A stretch of DNA of 64,000 nucleotides from Sodalis ligni (GCF_016865525.2 NZ_CP075169.1:5022337-5086336), one strand, 5' to 3'. Counted from the first letter of the stretch, positions 39,516 to 49,447 are shown. The notes: generated by a model not told the origin, from the sequence alone. Numbers and translations are program-made.

Positions 39516-39866
39516 ATGGCCGGTGTTGTTCGACGGCATGCCAATAAATACCTCAGTATTATCTTAAACCATGGAATACTGAGGAAAAGAATATCCCGGT
39601 TATATCCCGCTGAAAATAATATATATTAATAAGATTCAAAGAAAAAATTTATTTTGAAACATTAGACCAATTATTTATAATTTAACGAATATTCTGCTCA
39701 TACCGGCCTTTAGGCGCCGTTTTGCCGTTCGCTTATGTTCTTCGGTGACATTTTTCCGCTCCTCAATAAACCGCTGTTATTCTCCCGGTTTAACCGCCTT
39801 ACTTGCCGCCTGTCTGATTCAGCACTAGGCTTAGTTGAGCTCAATTCTTACTAAACGGAGGACGGG
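39516..39866. other. Non-coding region with a ten-pair inverted repeat
   Basis: The 350-base gap before yhbO holds a perfect inverted repeat, CCTCAGTATT at 39551-39560 and AATACTGAGG at 39575-39584, 36 bases after the cyclase stop. It is likely its terminator or a protein site. The rest is AT-rich and should hold the yhbO promoter. This gap is also part of the junction between the two E. coli map regions. Confidence 0.5.
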
Positions 39867-40388
39867 ATGAGCAAGAAAATCGCTGTTTTGATCACCGATG
39901 AATTTGAAGATGCCGAATTTACCTCCCCGGCCCAAGCGTATCAGAATGCCGGACACCAGGTTATCACCATAGAGAAAAAAGCCGGCAACACCATAACCGG
40001 TAAACGCGGGGAAGCTAAAGTTACCATCGATAAGGCCATAGACGATGTGAATGAATCAGACTTTGACGCCTTGTTGCTGCCCGGCGGCCATTCGCCCGAT
40101 TCGCTGCGGGGGGATGATCGTTTCGTTGAGTTTACCCGCGCTTTCGCCGCCAGCGGCAAGCCTATTTTTGCCATCTGTCATGGTCCGCAGCTGCTGATCA
40201 GCGCCGACGCGGTGCGAGGCAAAAAAATGACCGCCGTCAAACCCATCGTGGTGGATCTGATCAATGCCGGGGCCGATTTCTTTGACAAAGAAGTGGTTGT
40301 GGATAACGACACGCTGGTCACCAGCCGTACGCCGGATGATTTACCCGCGTTCAATCGCGAATCACTGCGTATTCTGAATAAGAAGTAA
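39867..40388 (+). CDS. yhbO: DJ-1/PfpI family stress protein YhbO
   Basis: A 173-residue member of the DJ-1/PfpI superfamily. The reactive cysteine is residue 104 in FAICHGPQ, with Glu12 and His105 in the usual places. E. coli YhbO is reported to act as a protein and nucleotide deglycase/glyoxalase and to protect against several stresses. An ACGGAGGACGGG site precedes the ATG. It is convergent with yhbP. Confidence 0.95.
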   Translation: MSKKIAVLITDEFEDAEFTSPAQAYQNAGHQVITIEKKAGNTITGKRGEAKVTIDKAIDDVNESDFDALLLPGGHSPDSLRGDDRFVEFTRAFAASGKPIFAICHGPQLLISADAVRGKKMTAVKPIVVDLINAGADFFDKEVVVDNDTLVTSRTPDDLPAFNRESLRILNKK

Positions 40389-40400
40389 CGGTACCGATCA

Positions 40401-40612
40401 TAGGCCTGGTTACCATCAGGCCTTTGAGCTTGTGGGCAATGTGACCGGTCGGGACAGGCTACCAGATCGTAAACACGCCGTGAATCCATCCTTGGAGGCT
40501 CGATCCGCGCCGTCCCTGGCGCGGACGGTTTACTCTTCTGGCAGCCTGTCCCTACTTATTAACTCCGAGTACGCTTGTCAGCAGTCTGATAGCCCTGGTG
40601 ACCATCAGGCCT
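40401..40612 (-). repeat. ~166-bp palindromic element (copy C) between two matching hairpins
   Basis: The core (40424-40589) is the reverse complement of the two elements at 53649-53995, matching over its whole length: GCTGACAA/TTGTGGGC-type ends and inner CGGGACAGGCT...AGCCTGTCCC arms. It is flanked by TAGGCCTGGTTACCATCAGG (start of 40401-40423) and TAGCCCTGGTGACCATCAGG (start of 40590-40612), direct repeats that are themselves hairpins. The right hairpin includes the yhbP stop codon. Confidence 0.8.
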
Positions 40613-41069
40613 ATACTCTTTCTGGTGTATTACCGGCTTCCCGGACCCAGCTTAGCTTGGTGCCGAAACCCAGCTTGTTGTTGGTGAATTTGATTTCATC
40701 CAATCTTAGCTGCCAGATGGGCGTGCTGGCGATTTTCGCCAGCGGGAAACGCGAGGTATAAAGCTTACGCGCTTCATCCGCCTGTGGGCCGCTGAGCACC
40801 GTCATTTCACCACTGTACTGGACGCCTTTGATCAGGCTGACGGTGATGGTCTGATCGCTGATGGTGCCCGCCACATGCCGGTATTGCGCCAGCAACGTTC
40901 CATGGCGGGTGCCGTGATCCGTCAGCATATATAGCGTCATTTCGGCTTCATTAAGCGCATAAAAGCAATTGGCGCACCAGAGGCTTTGGGCATCGCCGAC
41001 ACACATCGACAACACGTGCTGTTTTTTCAGATAAGCGACGATGGCTTTAAGATCGGAGTCTGTCTTCAC
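40611..41069 (-). CDS. yhbP: YhbP-like FMN-binding split-barrel protein
   Basis: A 152-residue protein of the YhbP (UPF0306) family, pyridoxamine-phosphate-oxidase-like fold, function unknown. Family segments visible are LKKQHVLSMCVGD, LWCANCFYALNE, LIKGVQYSGE and LDEIKFTNNKLGFG. It lies between yhbO and yhbQ exactly as in E. coli. The repeat element at its 3' end supplies its stop region. Confidence 0.88.
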   Translation of the reverse strand: MKTDSDLKAIVAYLKKQHVLSMCVGDAQSLWCANCFYALNEAEMTLYMLTDHGTRHGTLLAQYRHVAGTISDQTITVSLIKGVQYSGEMTVLSGPQADEARKLYTSRFPLAKIASTPIWQLRLDEIKFTNNKLGFGTKLSWVREAGNTPERV

Positions 41070-41241
41070 GGCAATTGCTTACTCTCTATAAGGTTTTTAT
41101 CAGAATATAGCGGTGCGTCACAGACTGTCCACTTCTTTTCTGCCGGAAATTTCATCGTTTCTCCGATTTAGCCCCGGGCCGGTGAAATAGGTTACAATAA
41201 CCGCCCCGTGACCACGATTTCCCGGAGCCTCCCGCTACGCC

Positions 41242-41541
41242 ATGAGCACATCCTGGTATCTTTATTTAATACGTACCGGCGACGGTATTCTGTATACCGG
41301 TATCACCACCGACGTAACGCGGCGGCTAAGGCAGCATGAACGCGGCGTCGGGGCAAAAGCGCTGCGGGGCAGAGGGCCGCTGACGCTGGTATTCCATTGC
41401 CCCGCCGGCGACAGAAGCAATGCTCTGCAATGGGAATATCGGATTAAGCAATTGACCCACGGCCAAAAAGAGCAATTAGTGGCCGCACCGGTATCCGCCC
41501 TGGAAGATCTGTGGTCCAGCGTGTTTCCCCGGCGGGCGTGA
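41242..41541 (+). CDS. yhbQ: GIY-YIG nuclease-superfamily protein YhbQ
   Basis: A 99-residue UvrC/GIY-YIG domain protein ([20 protein letters not shown] near the N-terminus, then RRLRQHERG). E. coli YhbQ has been linked to DNA repair nuclease activity. The ATG at 41242 follows a weak site. It is convergent with yhbS with five bases between the stops. Confidence 0.9.
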   Translation: MSTSWYLYLIRTGDGILYTGITTDVTRRLRQHERGVGAKALRGRGPLTLVFHCPAGDRSNALQWEYRIKQLTHGQKEQLVAAPVSALEDLWSSVFPRRA

Positions 41542-41546
41542 AGTGT

Positions 41547-42056
41547 TCAATTCAACAGCTGGTTGAAAGGCTCGGCATATTCCACCCGACCGTTTGCGTC
41601 CGCCATCGCGTCTTCAGCCAAGGTGAAAATGTGCAGGGGGGCGGCGGCGGCGAACTGTTGGCAATGCAAATGTCCATGGGCGGCGGGAACAAAGCCCAGC
41701 GCTGCGTAATAAGCGGGATCCCCCTGCACCACCACCCCGCGATAGCCGAACTCGTTCAGCATATCCAGCGCTTCATACACCAGTTGCCGCGCGATGCCCT
41801 GATGGCGAAATTCATCTTCCACCGCCAGCGGCGACAGCCCCACCCATTGGCAATCTTCACCTTCAATCCACACCGGGCTGAAGGCGGCATAACCGATTAC
41901 GCCGCCCTCTGGGTCGGTGGCCACAATGCCCAGGGTGAGAAGTCCGTCCTCACGCAGCCGTTGCACTAAATCCGCCTCGGCATCACGTTGAAAGGCGCGG
42001 CGCAGCAGAGCATCGATACCCGGCGCGTCAACCGGTATTTCCGCCCTGATCAGCAC
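41547..42056 (-). CDS. yhbS: GNAT acetyltransferase YhbS
   Basis: A 169-residue N-acetyltransferase of the GNAT fold. The acetyl-CoA loop is DEFRHQGIARQLV, followed by GYRGVVVQGDPAYYAALGF. The substrate is unknown. It overlaps the end of yhbT by seven bases, so the pair is translationally coupled. Confidence 0.9.
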   Translation of the reverse strand: MLIRAEIPVDAPGIDALLRRAFQRDAEADLVQRLREDGLLTLGIVATDPEGGVIGYAAFSPVWIEGEDCQWVGLSPLAVEDEFRHQGIARQLVYEALDMLNEFGYRGVVVQGDPAYYAALGFVPAAHGHLHCQQFAAAAPLHIFTLAEDAMADANGRVEYAEPFNQLLN

Positions 42057-42574
42057 GACGGGGAAACGCGGATGCCTTCACCGCCCGCGCCCTCTTTTAA
42101 CCCGGCTTCAATAAACTCGGCCATTTGCGCCAATGCGATGCGCAGCAGCGCAGGCATCGTGGTCAGATCAACGGCATCCATCAAATTCTTGACGTACAAA
42201 CCCAACTCGGTATCTCCCTCAATGCGCAAACGGCGCTGGAAAAACAAGGTATCGGGATCTTCCTTCCGGGCGGCAATCAGGATGAGATCGTTGGCATTAC
42301 CGCTAAAACTCACCTCCGCTTGCGCCTGACGGCTGACTTTCAACTGACCGTCGTCGATGGTCATATACCACTCCAACGCCATGTCGGTAACGTCGATTCT
42401 CAGCCAGCGGCCAGATAAAAACTCCAACTCGCCTTCCGCCAGCGCTTCGCGAAACTGCCAGCGCAACACTTGCTCCAACACTTGGCGCTTAAGCGCGAAA
42501 GGGGTGAATTTGATTGGCAAGCGCAATAGCGACGGCCCCCGGCGCACTATGTCTGCTCGTAGTTTATCCAACAC
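42050..42574 (-). CDS. ubiT: Anaerobic ubiquinone accessory factor UbiT (YhbT, SCP2 domain)
   Basis: A 174-residue protein with an SCP2 lipid-binding domain. In E. coli UbiT binds ubiquinone precursors and is needed for O2-independent ubiquinone synthesis with UbiU and UbiV. It is divergent from ubiU across a 290-base gap that should hold shared regulatory sites. I could not find a convincing FNR box by eye. Confidence 0.92.
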   Translation of the reverse strand: MLDKLRADIVRRGPSLLRLPIKFTPFALKRQVLEQVLRWQFREALAEGELEFLSGRWLRIDVTDMALEWYMTIDDGQLKVSRQAQAEVSFSGNANDLILIAARKEDPDTLFFQRRLRIEGDTELGLYVKNLMDAVDLTTMPALLRIALAQMAEFIEAGLKEGAGGEGIRVSPSC

Positions 42575-42818
42575 TGTTTCTACTCCTCTAAGAACCTTAA
42601 GCTATTTTGCCACAGTGAATAAAACCAATCGGGGTCTATATCAATTATTTTCCAACAAAGATCGCCTATTTCCCTTAGGAAATTATGGTTTTCAAGCCGC
42701 CATTACGCCATAAGCTGCCCCAAATCAAAATACCGGCGGCACGCCTTATTTAGAATTGCCACAATCACGCATGATCATTTGCCGATAAAACAAGCTGTTG
42801 GCCAATGAACTTTTAATG

Positions 42819-42839
42819 CCTTCCCCCATCTGGGGAAGG
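42819..42839 (+). other. Hairpin in the ubiU leader
   Basis: An eight-pair stem (CCTTCCCC with GGGGAAGG) and a five-base loop end 23 bases before the ubiU ATG, with no T run. It could block or shape translation start of ubiU, or be the remains of a terminator. Confidence 0.5.
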
Positions 42840-42862
42840 TTCATCCAGCAATCGGGAGCCAT

Positions 42863-43858
42863 ATGGAGTTGCTCTGTCCCGCCGGCAACCTGCCGGCCCT
42901 CAAAGCGGCGGTGGATAACGGCGCCGATGCGGTTTATATCGGCCTTAAGGACGATACCAACGCCCGCCATTTCGCCGGTCTTAATTTTACCGAAAAACGT
43001 TTCAATGAAGCGCAGGAGTATATCCATCGCCACCGGCGAAAGCTGCATGTGGCCATTAACACCTTCGCCCATCCCGACGGCTACGCCCGCTGGCAGCGCG
43101 CGGTTGACACGGCGGCACAGGGCGGCGCGGATGTCCTGATCCTGTCCGATCCGGCCATGCTGGAGTATGCGGCGGAACGCTATCCGCAGGTGGAACGCCA
43201 TGTTTCGGTACAGGCGTCGGCAACCAACGAAGCCGCCATCCGTTTTTATCAGCAGCATTTCGCCGTATCAAGGGTGGTACTACCCCGCGTACTGTCCATG
43301 CATCAGGTGAAACAATTAGCGCTTACCAGTACCGTACCGCTGGAAGTCTTTGCCTTCGGCAGCCTGTGTATTATGGCAGAGGGACGCTGTTACCTCTCCT
43401 CTTACCTGACCGGTGAATCGCCGAATACGGTGGGCGCCTGCTCGCCGGCGCGTTTTGTCCGCTGGCAGCAAACCGAGGCGGGGATGGAATCGCGCCTGAA
43501 CGATGTCCTGATAGACCGCTATCTGCCGGAGGAAAACGCCGGCTATCCCACCTTATGCAAAGGCCGCTATTTCGTGGACGGCCAGCGATACCATACCCTG
43601 GAGGAGCCCACCAGCCTCAATACGCTGGCACTGCTGCCGGAGCTTATGGCCGCCAATATCGCCTCGGTGAAAATAGAAGGACGGCAGCGCAGCCCGGCCT
43701 ATGTCAGCCAGGTGACCAAGGTCTGGCGCCAGGCCATCGACAGCTGCCTGGCGGATCCCCGGCATTTCGAACCGCTGGCCGCCTGGAACGAGGCGCTAGG
43801 CGCGGTATCCGAAGGGACCCAAACCACCTTAGGCGCCTATCACCGTCGTTGGCAGTAA
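42863..43858 (+). CDS. ubiU: O2-independent ubiquinone hydroxylase subunit UbiU (U32 peptidase family)
   Basis: A 331-residue protein that, with UbiV, hydroxylates ubiquinone precursors without oxygen, using prephenate as the hydroxyl donor in E. coli. The four cysteines that hold the [4Fe-4S] cluster are present at residues 169, 176, 193 and 232, the same numbers as I recall for E. coli. A GGGAGCCAT site precedes the ATG. ubiV follows after 12 bases. Confidence 0.96.
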   Translation: MELLCPAGNLPALKAAVDNGADAVYIGLKDDTNARHFAGLNFTEKRFNEAQEYIHRHRRKLHVAINTFAHPDGYARWQRAVDTAAQGGADVLILSDPAMLEYAAERYPQVERHVSVQASATNEAAIRFYQQHFAVSRVVLPRVLSMHQVKQLALTSTVPLEVFAFGSLCIMAEGRCYLSSYLTGESPNTVGACSPARFVRWQQTEAGMESRLNDVLIDRYLPEENAGYPTLCKGRYFVDGQRYHTLEEPTSLNTLALLPELMAANIASVKIEGRQRSPAYVSQVTKVWRQAIDSCLADPRHFEPLAAWNEALGAVSEGTQTTLGAYHRRWQ

Positions 43859-43870
43859 CAGGAGACCGAC

Positions 43871-44749
43871 ATGAAATATGCATTAGGACCGGTACTCTAT
43901 TACTGGTCTAAAGCCGATATCGAGGCGTTTTACGCCGCCGCCAGCGCCGGCAGCGCCGACGTTATCTATCTGGGAGAAACCGTCTGCAGCAAACGCCGCG
44001 CGCTTAAAACCGGCGATTGGCTGGAATTGGCGGCCGCCGTGGCGCAGTCGGGCAAGCAGGTGGTTCTTTCCACTCTGGCGCTGATTCAGGCGCCATCCGA
44101 GCTGACGGAAATAAAGCGTTATCTCGACAACGGTGATTTTTTGCTGGAAGCGAACGATATCGGCGTGGTCCAAATGGCGGCGGAAAAAGGTTTGCCTTTT
44201 GCGGCGGGTCCGGCCCTGAACTGTTACAACGCCTATACGCTGCGTATTTTGCATCGGCAAGGCATGGTGCGCTGGTGTATGCCGGTAGAGCTGTCGCGGG
44301 ACTGGCTGCAAAATATTCTACTGCAGTGCGAGGAATTGGGATTTCGCCGGCAATTCGAAGTGGAGCTGTTCAGCTACGGCCATTTGCCCCTGGCCTATTC
44401 CGCCCGCTGTTTCACCGCCCGCTCGGAAAACCGGCCGAAAGATGAATGCCAGACCTGCTGTATCCAATATCCCCAAGGCCGGCGGGTCTTGTCCCAGGAG
44501 CAGCAGCAGGTCTTCGTGCTGAACGGCATACAGACCCAAAGCGGTTATTGCTATAACCTGATCAATGAGCTGCCCTCCATGGGGAATTTGGTGGACGTTG
44601 TGCGCCTGTCCCCGCAGGGCATGGATACCCTGGCGATGCTGGAGCGCTTTCGTGCCAATGAGCAGGGACAGCGGCCGTTGCCCCTAAGTCAACATGCCGA
44701 TTGCAATGGCTATTGGCGCCGGGTCGCCGGATTGACATTGGTGGAGTGA
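43871..44749 (+). CDS. ubiV: O2-independent ubiquinone hydroxylase subunit UbiV
   Basis: A 292-residue partner of UbiU from the same U32 family. Cluster cysteines are at residues 39, 180, 193 and 197 (plus Cys196), matching the E. coli arrangement. It is co-transcribed with ubiU. Together with ubiT it lets the cell make ubiquinone in anoxic conditions. Confidence 0.96.
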   Translation: MKYALGPVLYYWSKADIEAFYAAASAGSADVIYLGETVCSKRRALKTGDWLELAAAVAQSGKQVVLSTLALIQAPSELTEIKRYLDNGDFLLEANDIGVVQMAAEKGLPFAAGPALNCYNAYTLRILHRQGMVRWCMPVELSRDWLQNILLQCEELGFRRQFEVELFSYGHLPLAYSARCFTARSENRPKDECQTCCIQYPQGRRVLSQEQQQVFVLNGIQTQSGYCYNLINELPSMGNLVDVVRLSPQGMDTLAMLERFRANEQGQRPLPLSQHADCNGYWRRVAGLTLVE

Positions 44750-44889
44750 CAGCCCCGCCACGGGATCGGAGGCGGATACGGAACAAACGGCCCAGCTTTT
44801 TATGCGTATCGAAAAATTCCATTTTGGTTGATACTCATAGTTATCATTAGCCGGCAAAGCTATCGGCGCCATTGACTGCGAGTAACATT

Positions 44890-45897
44890 ATGGCACAACA
44901 ACCCGTTCCGTTTTCTCTTCTCGATCTCTCTCCGGTGCCGCAGGGCGCGACGCCCCGCCAGGCATTCGAATCGTCCCTGGATCTGGCCCGTCATGCCGAA
45001 ACCTGGGGTTATAACCGCTATTGGCTGGCGGAGCATCACAATATGACCGGTATCGCCAGCGCCGCCACCTCGGTCCTGCTGGGTTATATCGCCGGCGGTA
45101 CCCAGACCCTGCGTCTGGGATCCGGCGGCGTCATGCTGCCGAACCACTCCCCGCTGGTGATAGCTGAACAGTTCGGTACCCTGGCGACGCTCTATCCGGG
45201 CCGGATTGATTTAGGCCTCGGCCGGGCCCCCGGCACCGATCAACGGACCATGGTGGCGCTGCGCCGCCATCTCGCCGGCGATACCGACAATTTCCCCCGC
45301 GACGTGCAGGAGCTGTTGATGTATTTCGACGACGTGCAGCCAGGGGCGCCGGTCCAGGCGGTGCCGGGCCAGGGTCTGCATGTGCCCATATGGCTGCTGG
45401 GCTCCAGTCTGTATAGCGCCCAGCTGGCCGCGGCCCTGGGTCTGCCGTTCGCCTTCGCCTCCCATTTCGCGCCGGATATGCTGTGGCAAGCGTTGGACAT
45501 CTACCGCGAACAGTTCAAGCCTTCGGCTTCGTTGGAAAAACCCTACGCCATGGTCTGCATCAACGTAATTGCCGCCGACAGCGATCGCAACGCCCGCTAT
45601 CTGTTCACCTCAATGCAGCAGCAGTTTACCAATCTGCGCCGCGGCCGACCGGGTCCGTTGCCGGCGCCGGTGGAAGATATCGAAGCGTTATGGTCGGCGG
45701 GAGAACAGTATGGCGTCGAACAGGCGCTGCGCATGTCGGTGGTGGGCGGCCGGGAAAAGGTCCGCGCCGGTCTGCAGGCAATATTGACCGAAACCGGGGC
45801 CGATGAGCTGATGATTAACGGACAGATTTTTGATCACCAGGCCCGGCTGCGCTCATTTGAAATCGCCATGAGCGTTAGGTCGGAGCTAACGGTGTAA
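44890..45897 (+). CDS. yhbW: Luciferase-like monooxygenase YhbW
   Basis: A 335-residue flavin-dependent monooxygenase of the bacterial luciferase (LLM) fold. [36 protein letters not shown] and [11 protein letters not shown] are family features. The substrate is unknown. I choose ATG 44890 over the in-frame TTG at 44872 because it gives the E. coli length. A strong bidirectional terminator follows. In E. coli mtr is the next gene and is absent here. Confidence 0.92.
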   Translation: MAQQPVPFSLLDLSPVPQGATPRQAFESSLDLARHAETWGYNRYWLAEHHNMTGIASAATSVLLGYIAGGTQTLRLGSGGVMLPNHSPLVIAEQFGTLATLYPGRIDLGLGRAPGTDQRTMVALRRHLAGDTDNFPRDVQELLMYFDDVQPGAPVQAVPGQGLHVPIWLLGSSLYSAQLAAALGLPFAFASHFAPDMLWQALDIYREQFKPSASLEKPYAMVCINVIAADSDRNARYLFTSMQQQFTNLRRGRPGPLPAPVEDIEALWSAGEQYGVEQALRMSVVGGREKVRAGLQAILTETGADELMINGQIFDHQARLRSFEIAMSVRSELTV

Positions 45898-45926
45898 TTC
45901 TCACCGGCCGAGGCCGGATTCAGGGC

Positions 45927-45959
45927 AAAAAAAAACCGCCGGTAAGGCGGTTTTTTTTT
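45927..45959. terminator. Bidirectional terminator after yhbW
   Basis: A run of nine A, a CCGCC/GGCGG stem with a five-base loop, and a run of nine T follow the yhbW stop by about 30 bases. Confidence 0.9.
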
Positions 45960-45974
45960 CATGCGCTATAGGTC

Positions 45975-46220
45975 CGCGATCATCGAACGTGCAGCGAACC
46001 TGTTAAAGGGAGACCGTACTGATGGGGTCGAATCGGGCGTTATTTTCCGCCCGACCGAGCGCCCCACAGCGCGGTAGGCCCGCGATCATCGAACGTGCAG
46101 CGAACCTGTTAAAGGGAGACCGTGCTGAGGGGTCGAATCGGGCGTTATTTCCCGCCCGACCGAGCGCCCCACAGCGCGGTAGGCCCGCGATCATCGAACG
46201 TGCAACGAACCTGTTAAAGG
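45975..46220 (+). repeat. Tandem array of a ~105-bp repeat (two full units and part of a third)
   Basis: Units start at 45975, 46081 and 46186 with GCGATCATCGAACGTGCAGC, giving periods of 106 and 105 bases. Each full unit includes a TCGGGCG/CGCCCGA hairpin and ends GCGGTAGGCCC. The third copy stops after GTTAAAGGG. A diverged single copy overlaps the yaaA stop. The array fills the yhbW-deaD gap where E. coli has mtr. Confidence 0.9.
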
Positions 46221-46289
46221 GTGTGCCCCATGACACTCTACTTCACGAGCGCCGGGTTGACAAAGGCCACCCCATCACCGGACCTATTG

Positions 46290-46309
46290 AAACCGCCCTT
46301 GGGCGGTTT
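46290..46309 (-). terminator. Terminator after deaD
   Basis: An AAACCGCCC/GGGCGGTTT stem-loop lies 11 bases past the deaD stop, reading on the minus strand. The downstream T run is short. Confidence 0.75.
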
Positions 46310-46320
46310 GTCATCCTATC

Positions 46321-48234
46321 TTATGCATCACTACCGAAACGGCGGCGGCCTGCCGGTGCGGCGGCGCTGTCGCCATCACGGCGCGGGGCGCGCTGGCCGT
46401 CGCGGCTGAAACGGCGCTCGGTGCTTGCTCCGCCTTCACGGCGATCGCTGAAGTTACGGCGGGCCGGCGCGCCGGCTGGAGCGCTGCCGCCTTCACGACG
46501 TTCACCGCCGCCGAAACCGCCGCGAGGTGCGCCGCCACGGCGTTCACCGCGGGGTTGGGCCTGGGCTTCACCCACAAATTGCATATTCATCGGCTTGTTA
46601 AGAATACGCGTACGGGTGAAATGCGACAGCATATCCCCCGGCATACCCTTCGGCAGTTCGATGGTGGAGTGGGAAGCGAACAGCTTGATATTGCCGATGT
46701 ACCGGCTGCTGATATCGCCTTCGTTGGCAATGGCGCCCACGATATGGCGAACTTCCACCCCGTCGTCACGGCCCACTTCAATGCGGTACAAATCCATTTC
46801 ACCCACGTCGCGACGTTCACGGCGTGCCGGACGTTCACCGCCGGCACCAGCGCTTTCCGGGCGACGTTCATCACGTTCGCGGAATTCACGGCGCGGACGA
46901 CGGTCAATAACCGGATCCGGCGGCAGGATCAGCGGACGTTCGCCCTGGGCCATTTTGAGCAGTGCCGCGGCCAGGGTTTCCATATCCAGCTCTTCCAGCG
47001 GCTGAAGCTTCGCCAGCAGGGCGCGATACATATCCAAATCGCTGCTTTCCAACTGGGCCTGGACCTTCGAGGCGAATTTTTCCAGACGGCGCTGGCTGAG
47101 CAACTCGCCGGTAGGGATTTCCACTTCTGGAATAGCCAGCTTCATGATACGTTCGATATTCTTCAGCAAACGGCGTTCGCGGTTCTCAACGAACAGCAGC
47201 GCGCGTCCGGCGCGGCCCGCACGGCCGGTACGGCCGATACGGTGCACATAGGATTCCGAATCCATCGGAATATCATAGTTCACCACCAGGCTGATACGAT
47301 CCACATCCAGCCCGCGAGCCGCCACATCCGTGGCAATCAGAATATCCAGACGACCGTCCTTCAGGCGATCCAGGGTTTGTTCACGCAAGGCCTGGTTCAT
47401 ATCGCCGTTAAGGGCGGCGCTGTTGTAACCGCTGTGCTCCAGCGCTTCCGCCACTTCCAGCGTGGCGTTTTTGGTGCGCACGAAGATGATGGCGGCGTCG
47501 AAATCTTCCGCTTCGAGGAAACGCACCAGCGCTTCATTCTTGCGCATGCCGTGCACCGTCCAGTAACTCTGGCTGATATCGGGACGGGTGGTCACGCTGG
47601 ACTGAATCCTGACTTCCTGCGGATCGTTCATGAAACGACGGGTAATCCGGCGAATCGCCTCAGGCATCGTGGCGGAAAACAGCGCCGTCTGATGCTTGGC
47701 GGGGATTTGCGCCATAATGGTTTCCACGTCTTCGATAAAGCCCATACGCAGCATTTCATCGGCTTCATCCAGCACCAAACCGCTGAGTTTGGATAAATCG
47801 AGGGTGCCGCGTTTCAAATGGTCGAGCAGACGACCCGGCGTACCCACGACAACCTGCGGCCCTTGGCGCAGGGCGCGCAACTGGACGTCATAACGCTGGC
47901 CGCCGTATAGCGCCACCACGTTAATGCCTTTCATATGCTTGGCAAAATCGGAAATCGCTTCCGCGACCTGTACCGCCAACTCACGGGTTGGCGCCAGAAC
48001 CAGCACTTGGGGAGCGGCCAGTTCCGCATCAATATTATGTAATAGGGGCAAAGCAAACGCAGCGGTCTTCCCGCTCCCGGTTTGCGCCATGCCCAGTACA
48101 TCACGGCCCGCCAGCAACTGCGGGATACACTCTAACTGGATTGGCGATGGTTTTTCGTAGCCCAGATCGAGAAGAGCGTTGAGGATGGGAGTGGAGAGTC
48201 CCAAATCAGCAAAGGAGGTTTCAACTTCAGACAT
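46321..48234 (-). CDS. deaD: ATP-dependent RNA helicase DeaD (CsdA)
   Basis: A DEAD-box helicase for ribosome assembly and mRNA decay at low temperature, 637 residues. Motif I AQTGSGKT is at residues 50-57. [31 protein letters not shown] and [11 protein letters not shown] follow in order. Next come the RNA-binding DbpA-like domain ([20 protein letters not shown]) and an Arg/Gly-rich tail. The start at 48234 ([12 protein letters not shown]) has GAGG nine bases upstream. It is downstream of nlpI and yrbN as in E. coli. Confidence 0.97.
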   Translation of the reverse strand: MSEVETSFADLGLSTPILNALLDLGYEKPSPIQLECIPQLLAGRDVLGMAQTGSGKTAAFALPLLHNIDAELAAPQVLVLAPTRELAVQVAEAISDFAKHMKGINVVALYGGQRYDVQLRALRQGPQVVVGTPGRLLDHLKRGTLDLSKLSGLVLDEADEMLRMGFIEDVETIMAQIPAKHQTALFSATMPEAIRRITRRFMNDPQEVRIQSSVTTRPDISQSYWTVHGMRKNEALVRFLEAEDFDAAIIFVRTKNATLEVAEALEHSGYNSAALNGDMNQALREQTLDRLKDGRLDILIATDVAARGLDVDRISLVVNYDIPMDSESYVHRIGRTGRAGRAGRALLFVENRERRLLKNIERIMKLAIPEVEIPTGELLSQRRLEKFASKVQAQLESSDLDMYRALLAKLQPLEELDMETLAAALLKMAQGERPLILPPDPVIDRRPRREFRERDERRPESAGAGGERPARRERRDVGEMDLYRIEVGRDDGVEVRHIVGAIANEGDISSRYIGNIKLFASHSTIELPKGMPGDMLSHFTRTRILNKPMNMQFVGEAQAQPRGERRGGAPRGGFGGGERREGGSAPAGAPARRNFSDRREGGASTERRFSRDGQRAPRRDGDSAAAPAGRRRFGSDA

Positions 48235-48245
48235 GTACACGTGCC

Positions 48246-48305
48246 TCATTTCATCATGGCGGCCAGTCTACATACCTCGTCGTGAAAACTTTCAGTCATT
48301 TTCAT
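48246..48305 (-). CDS. yrbN: Small peptide YrbN (19 residues)
   Basis: A short open frame, [19 protein letters not shown], lies between nlpI and deaD, where E. coli has yrbN, whose FHDE.CRLAA core I recall as the same. It ends 11 bases before the deaD ATG and its TGA overlaps an in-frame ATG of deaD (ATGA), so it may couple translation from the upstream transcript to deaD. There is no strong ribosome site of its own. It is shorter than the E. coli peptide as I remember it. Confidence 0.65.
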   Translation of the reverse strand: MKMTESFHDEVCRLAAMMK

Positions 48306-48409
48306 CAAAAGTGTGAACCGGCTCAAATTGGATTAAAAACGGACAAACAAGCCCTCACCCTCGCAGGTGATAAAAAAAAGGTATCGGGCTGAGTTGTTTA
48401 GTTCGTCAG

Positions 48410-49297
48410 CTATTGCTGGTCCGATTCTGATAGGTCGTCTTGCCCTTGGCCTAAAAGCGCCAATTCCAACAATGCATAGCGGTGCTCAACAAAGTTATGT
48501 ACGTTGTTAGCGACCGTCAGTTTGAACAGCGCCGAAGCGGAGTTCTTGTCCCCCAGACTCAGGTAGTGTTTACCTAAATAGAAGTCAGTTTCACTGAGAT
48601 GCTCGGCGAGCGAAGTGTTATCCGTTGCGTCCGCCTTAAGGCGCTCCATCAGCGTTGTTTCACTGATGTCCCCCAGGTAGAACTCGACAATATTCCATCC
48701 CCATTGCCCCCTGTTCGCTTTCTGATAGCGCTGTGCCAGCGCGTCTTTGGCTTTGTTGGTGTCGATTTGCTTCTCCACCAGGTAAAGCCACAGCGAACGG
48801 AATGGATCATTTGGGTCGTCGCGATAAAACGCCTGCAGATCATCCTGCGCTAAACGGTAGCGGCCTCCATAATACAAGGCGATGCCACGGTTTAAATACG
48901 CGTAATTGTAAGTTGGATCAAGCTCTAGTACAGAATCAAACGCTTCATAGGCAGCATCAAAATTGCCTGCCTGCGTTAAATATATGCCGAGATAATTAAA
49001 AACTTCCGGCATATCGGGTCGTATTGCCAGCGCTTGTGAAAAATCATTCCGCGCTAGCGCACGCAACCCAAGACTATCATACAGCACTCCGCGCTCATAT
49101 AATAGCTGTGCTCGTTCATCATCGGTTAGTGCCCGGCTCGCCAGGATTTGTTCCATGCGCGCCAGGATGACTTCCTGTTGTAACGTCGGCTGTAAGGGAA
49201 CAGCTAATACGTCATCTTTACTACGCCAATCAATGTTGCTGCATCCTGCCAGCATAAACGCCATCGCAACGAACCACCAGCGCAAGTAAGGCCTCAT
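48410..49297 (-). CDS. nlpI: Lipoprotein NlpI
   Basis: An outer-membrane TPR lipoprotein, 295 residues. The lipobox is LAGC with Cys19 after a short signal. Tetratricopeptide repeats ([53 protein letters not shown]) follow. In E. coli NlpI is an adaptor that brings the protease Prc to peptidoglycan hydrolases such as MepS. The start at 49297 has GGGAGTGGGAA before it and replaces a 19-codon longer frame. It lies between pnp and yrbN/deaD. Confidence 0.97.
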   Translation of the reverse strand: MRPYLRWWFVAMAFMLAGCSNIDWRSKDDVLAVPLQPTLQQEVILARMEQILASRALTDDERAQLLYERGVLYDSLGLRALARNDFSQALAIRPDMPEVFNYLGIYLTQAGNFDAAYEAFDSVLELDPTYNYAYLNRGIALYYGGRYRLAQDDLQAFYRDDPNDPFRSLWLYLVEKQIDTNKAKDALAQRYQKANRGQWGWNIVEFYLGDISETTLMERLKADATDNTSLAEHLSETDFYLGKHYLSLGDKNSASALFKLTVANNVHNFVEHRYALLELALLGQGQDDLSESDQQ

Positions 49298-49447
49298 TTC
49301 CCACTCCCGAAGAAAAACATTGGATGAACGTCCTGTCCCCCATCGGCTTAACACAAGGCGTCCCGCCCTTGTGATACGATCAGCTCCCTACCGCGTAAGG
49401 AGCTGTAAATTGCGCTAACAGTAATTATACTCTTTTATCGTGCCGAT

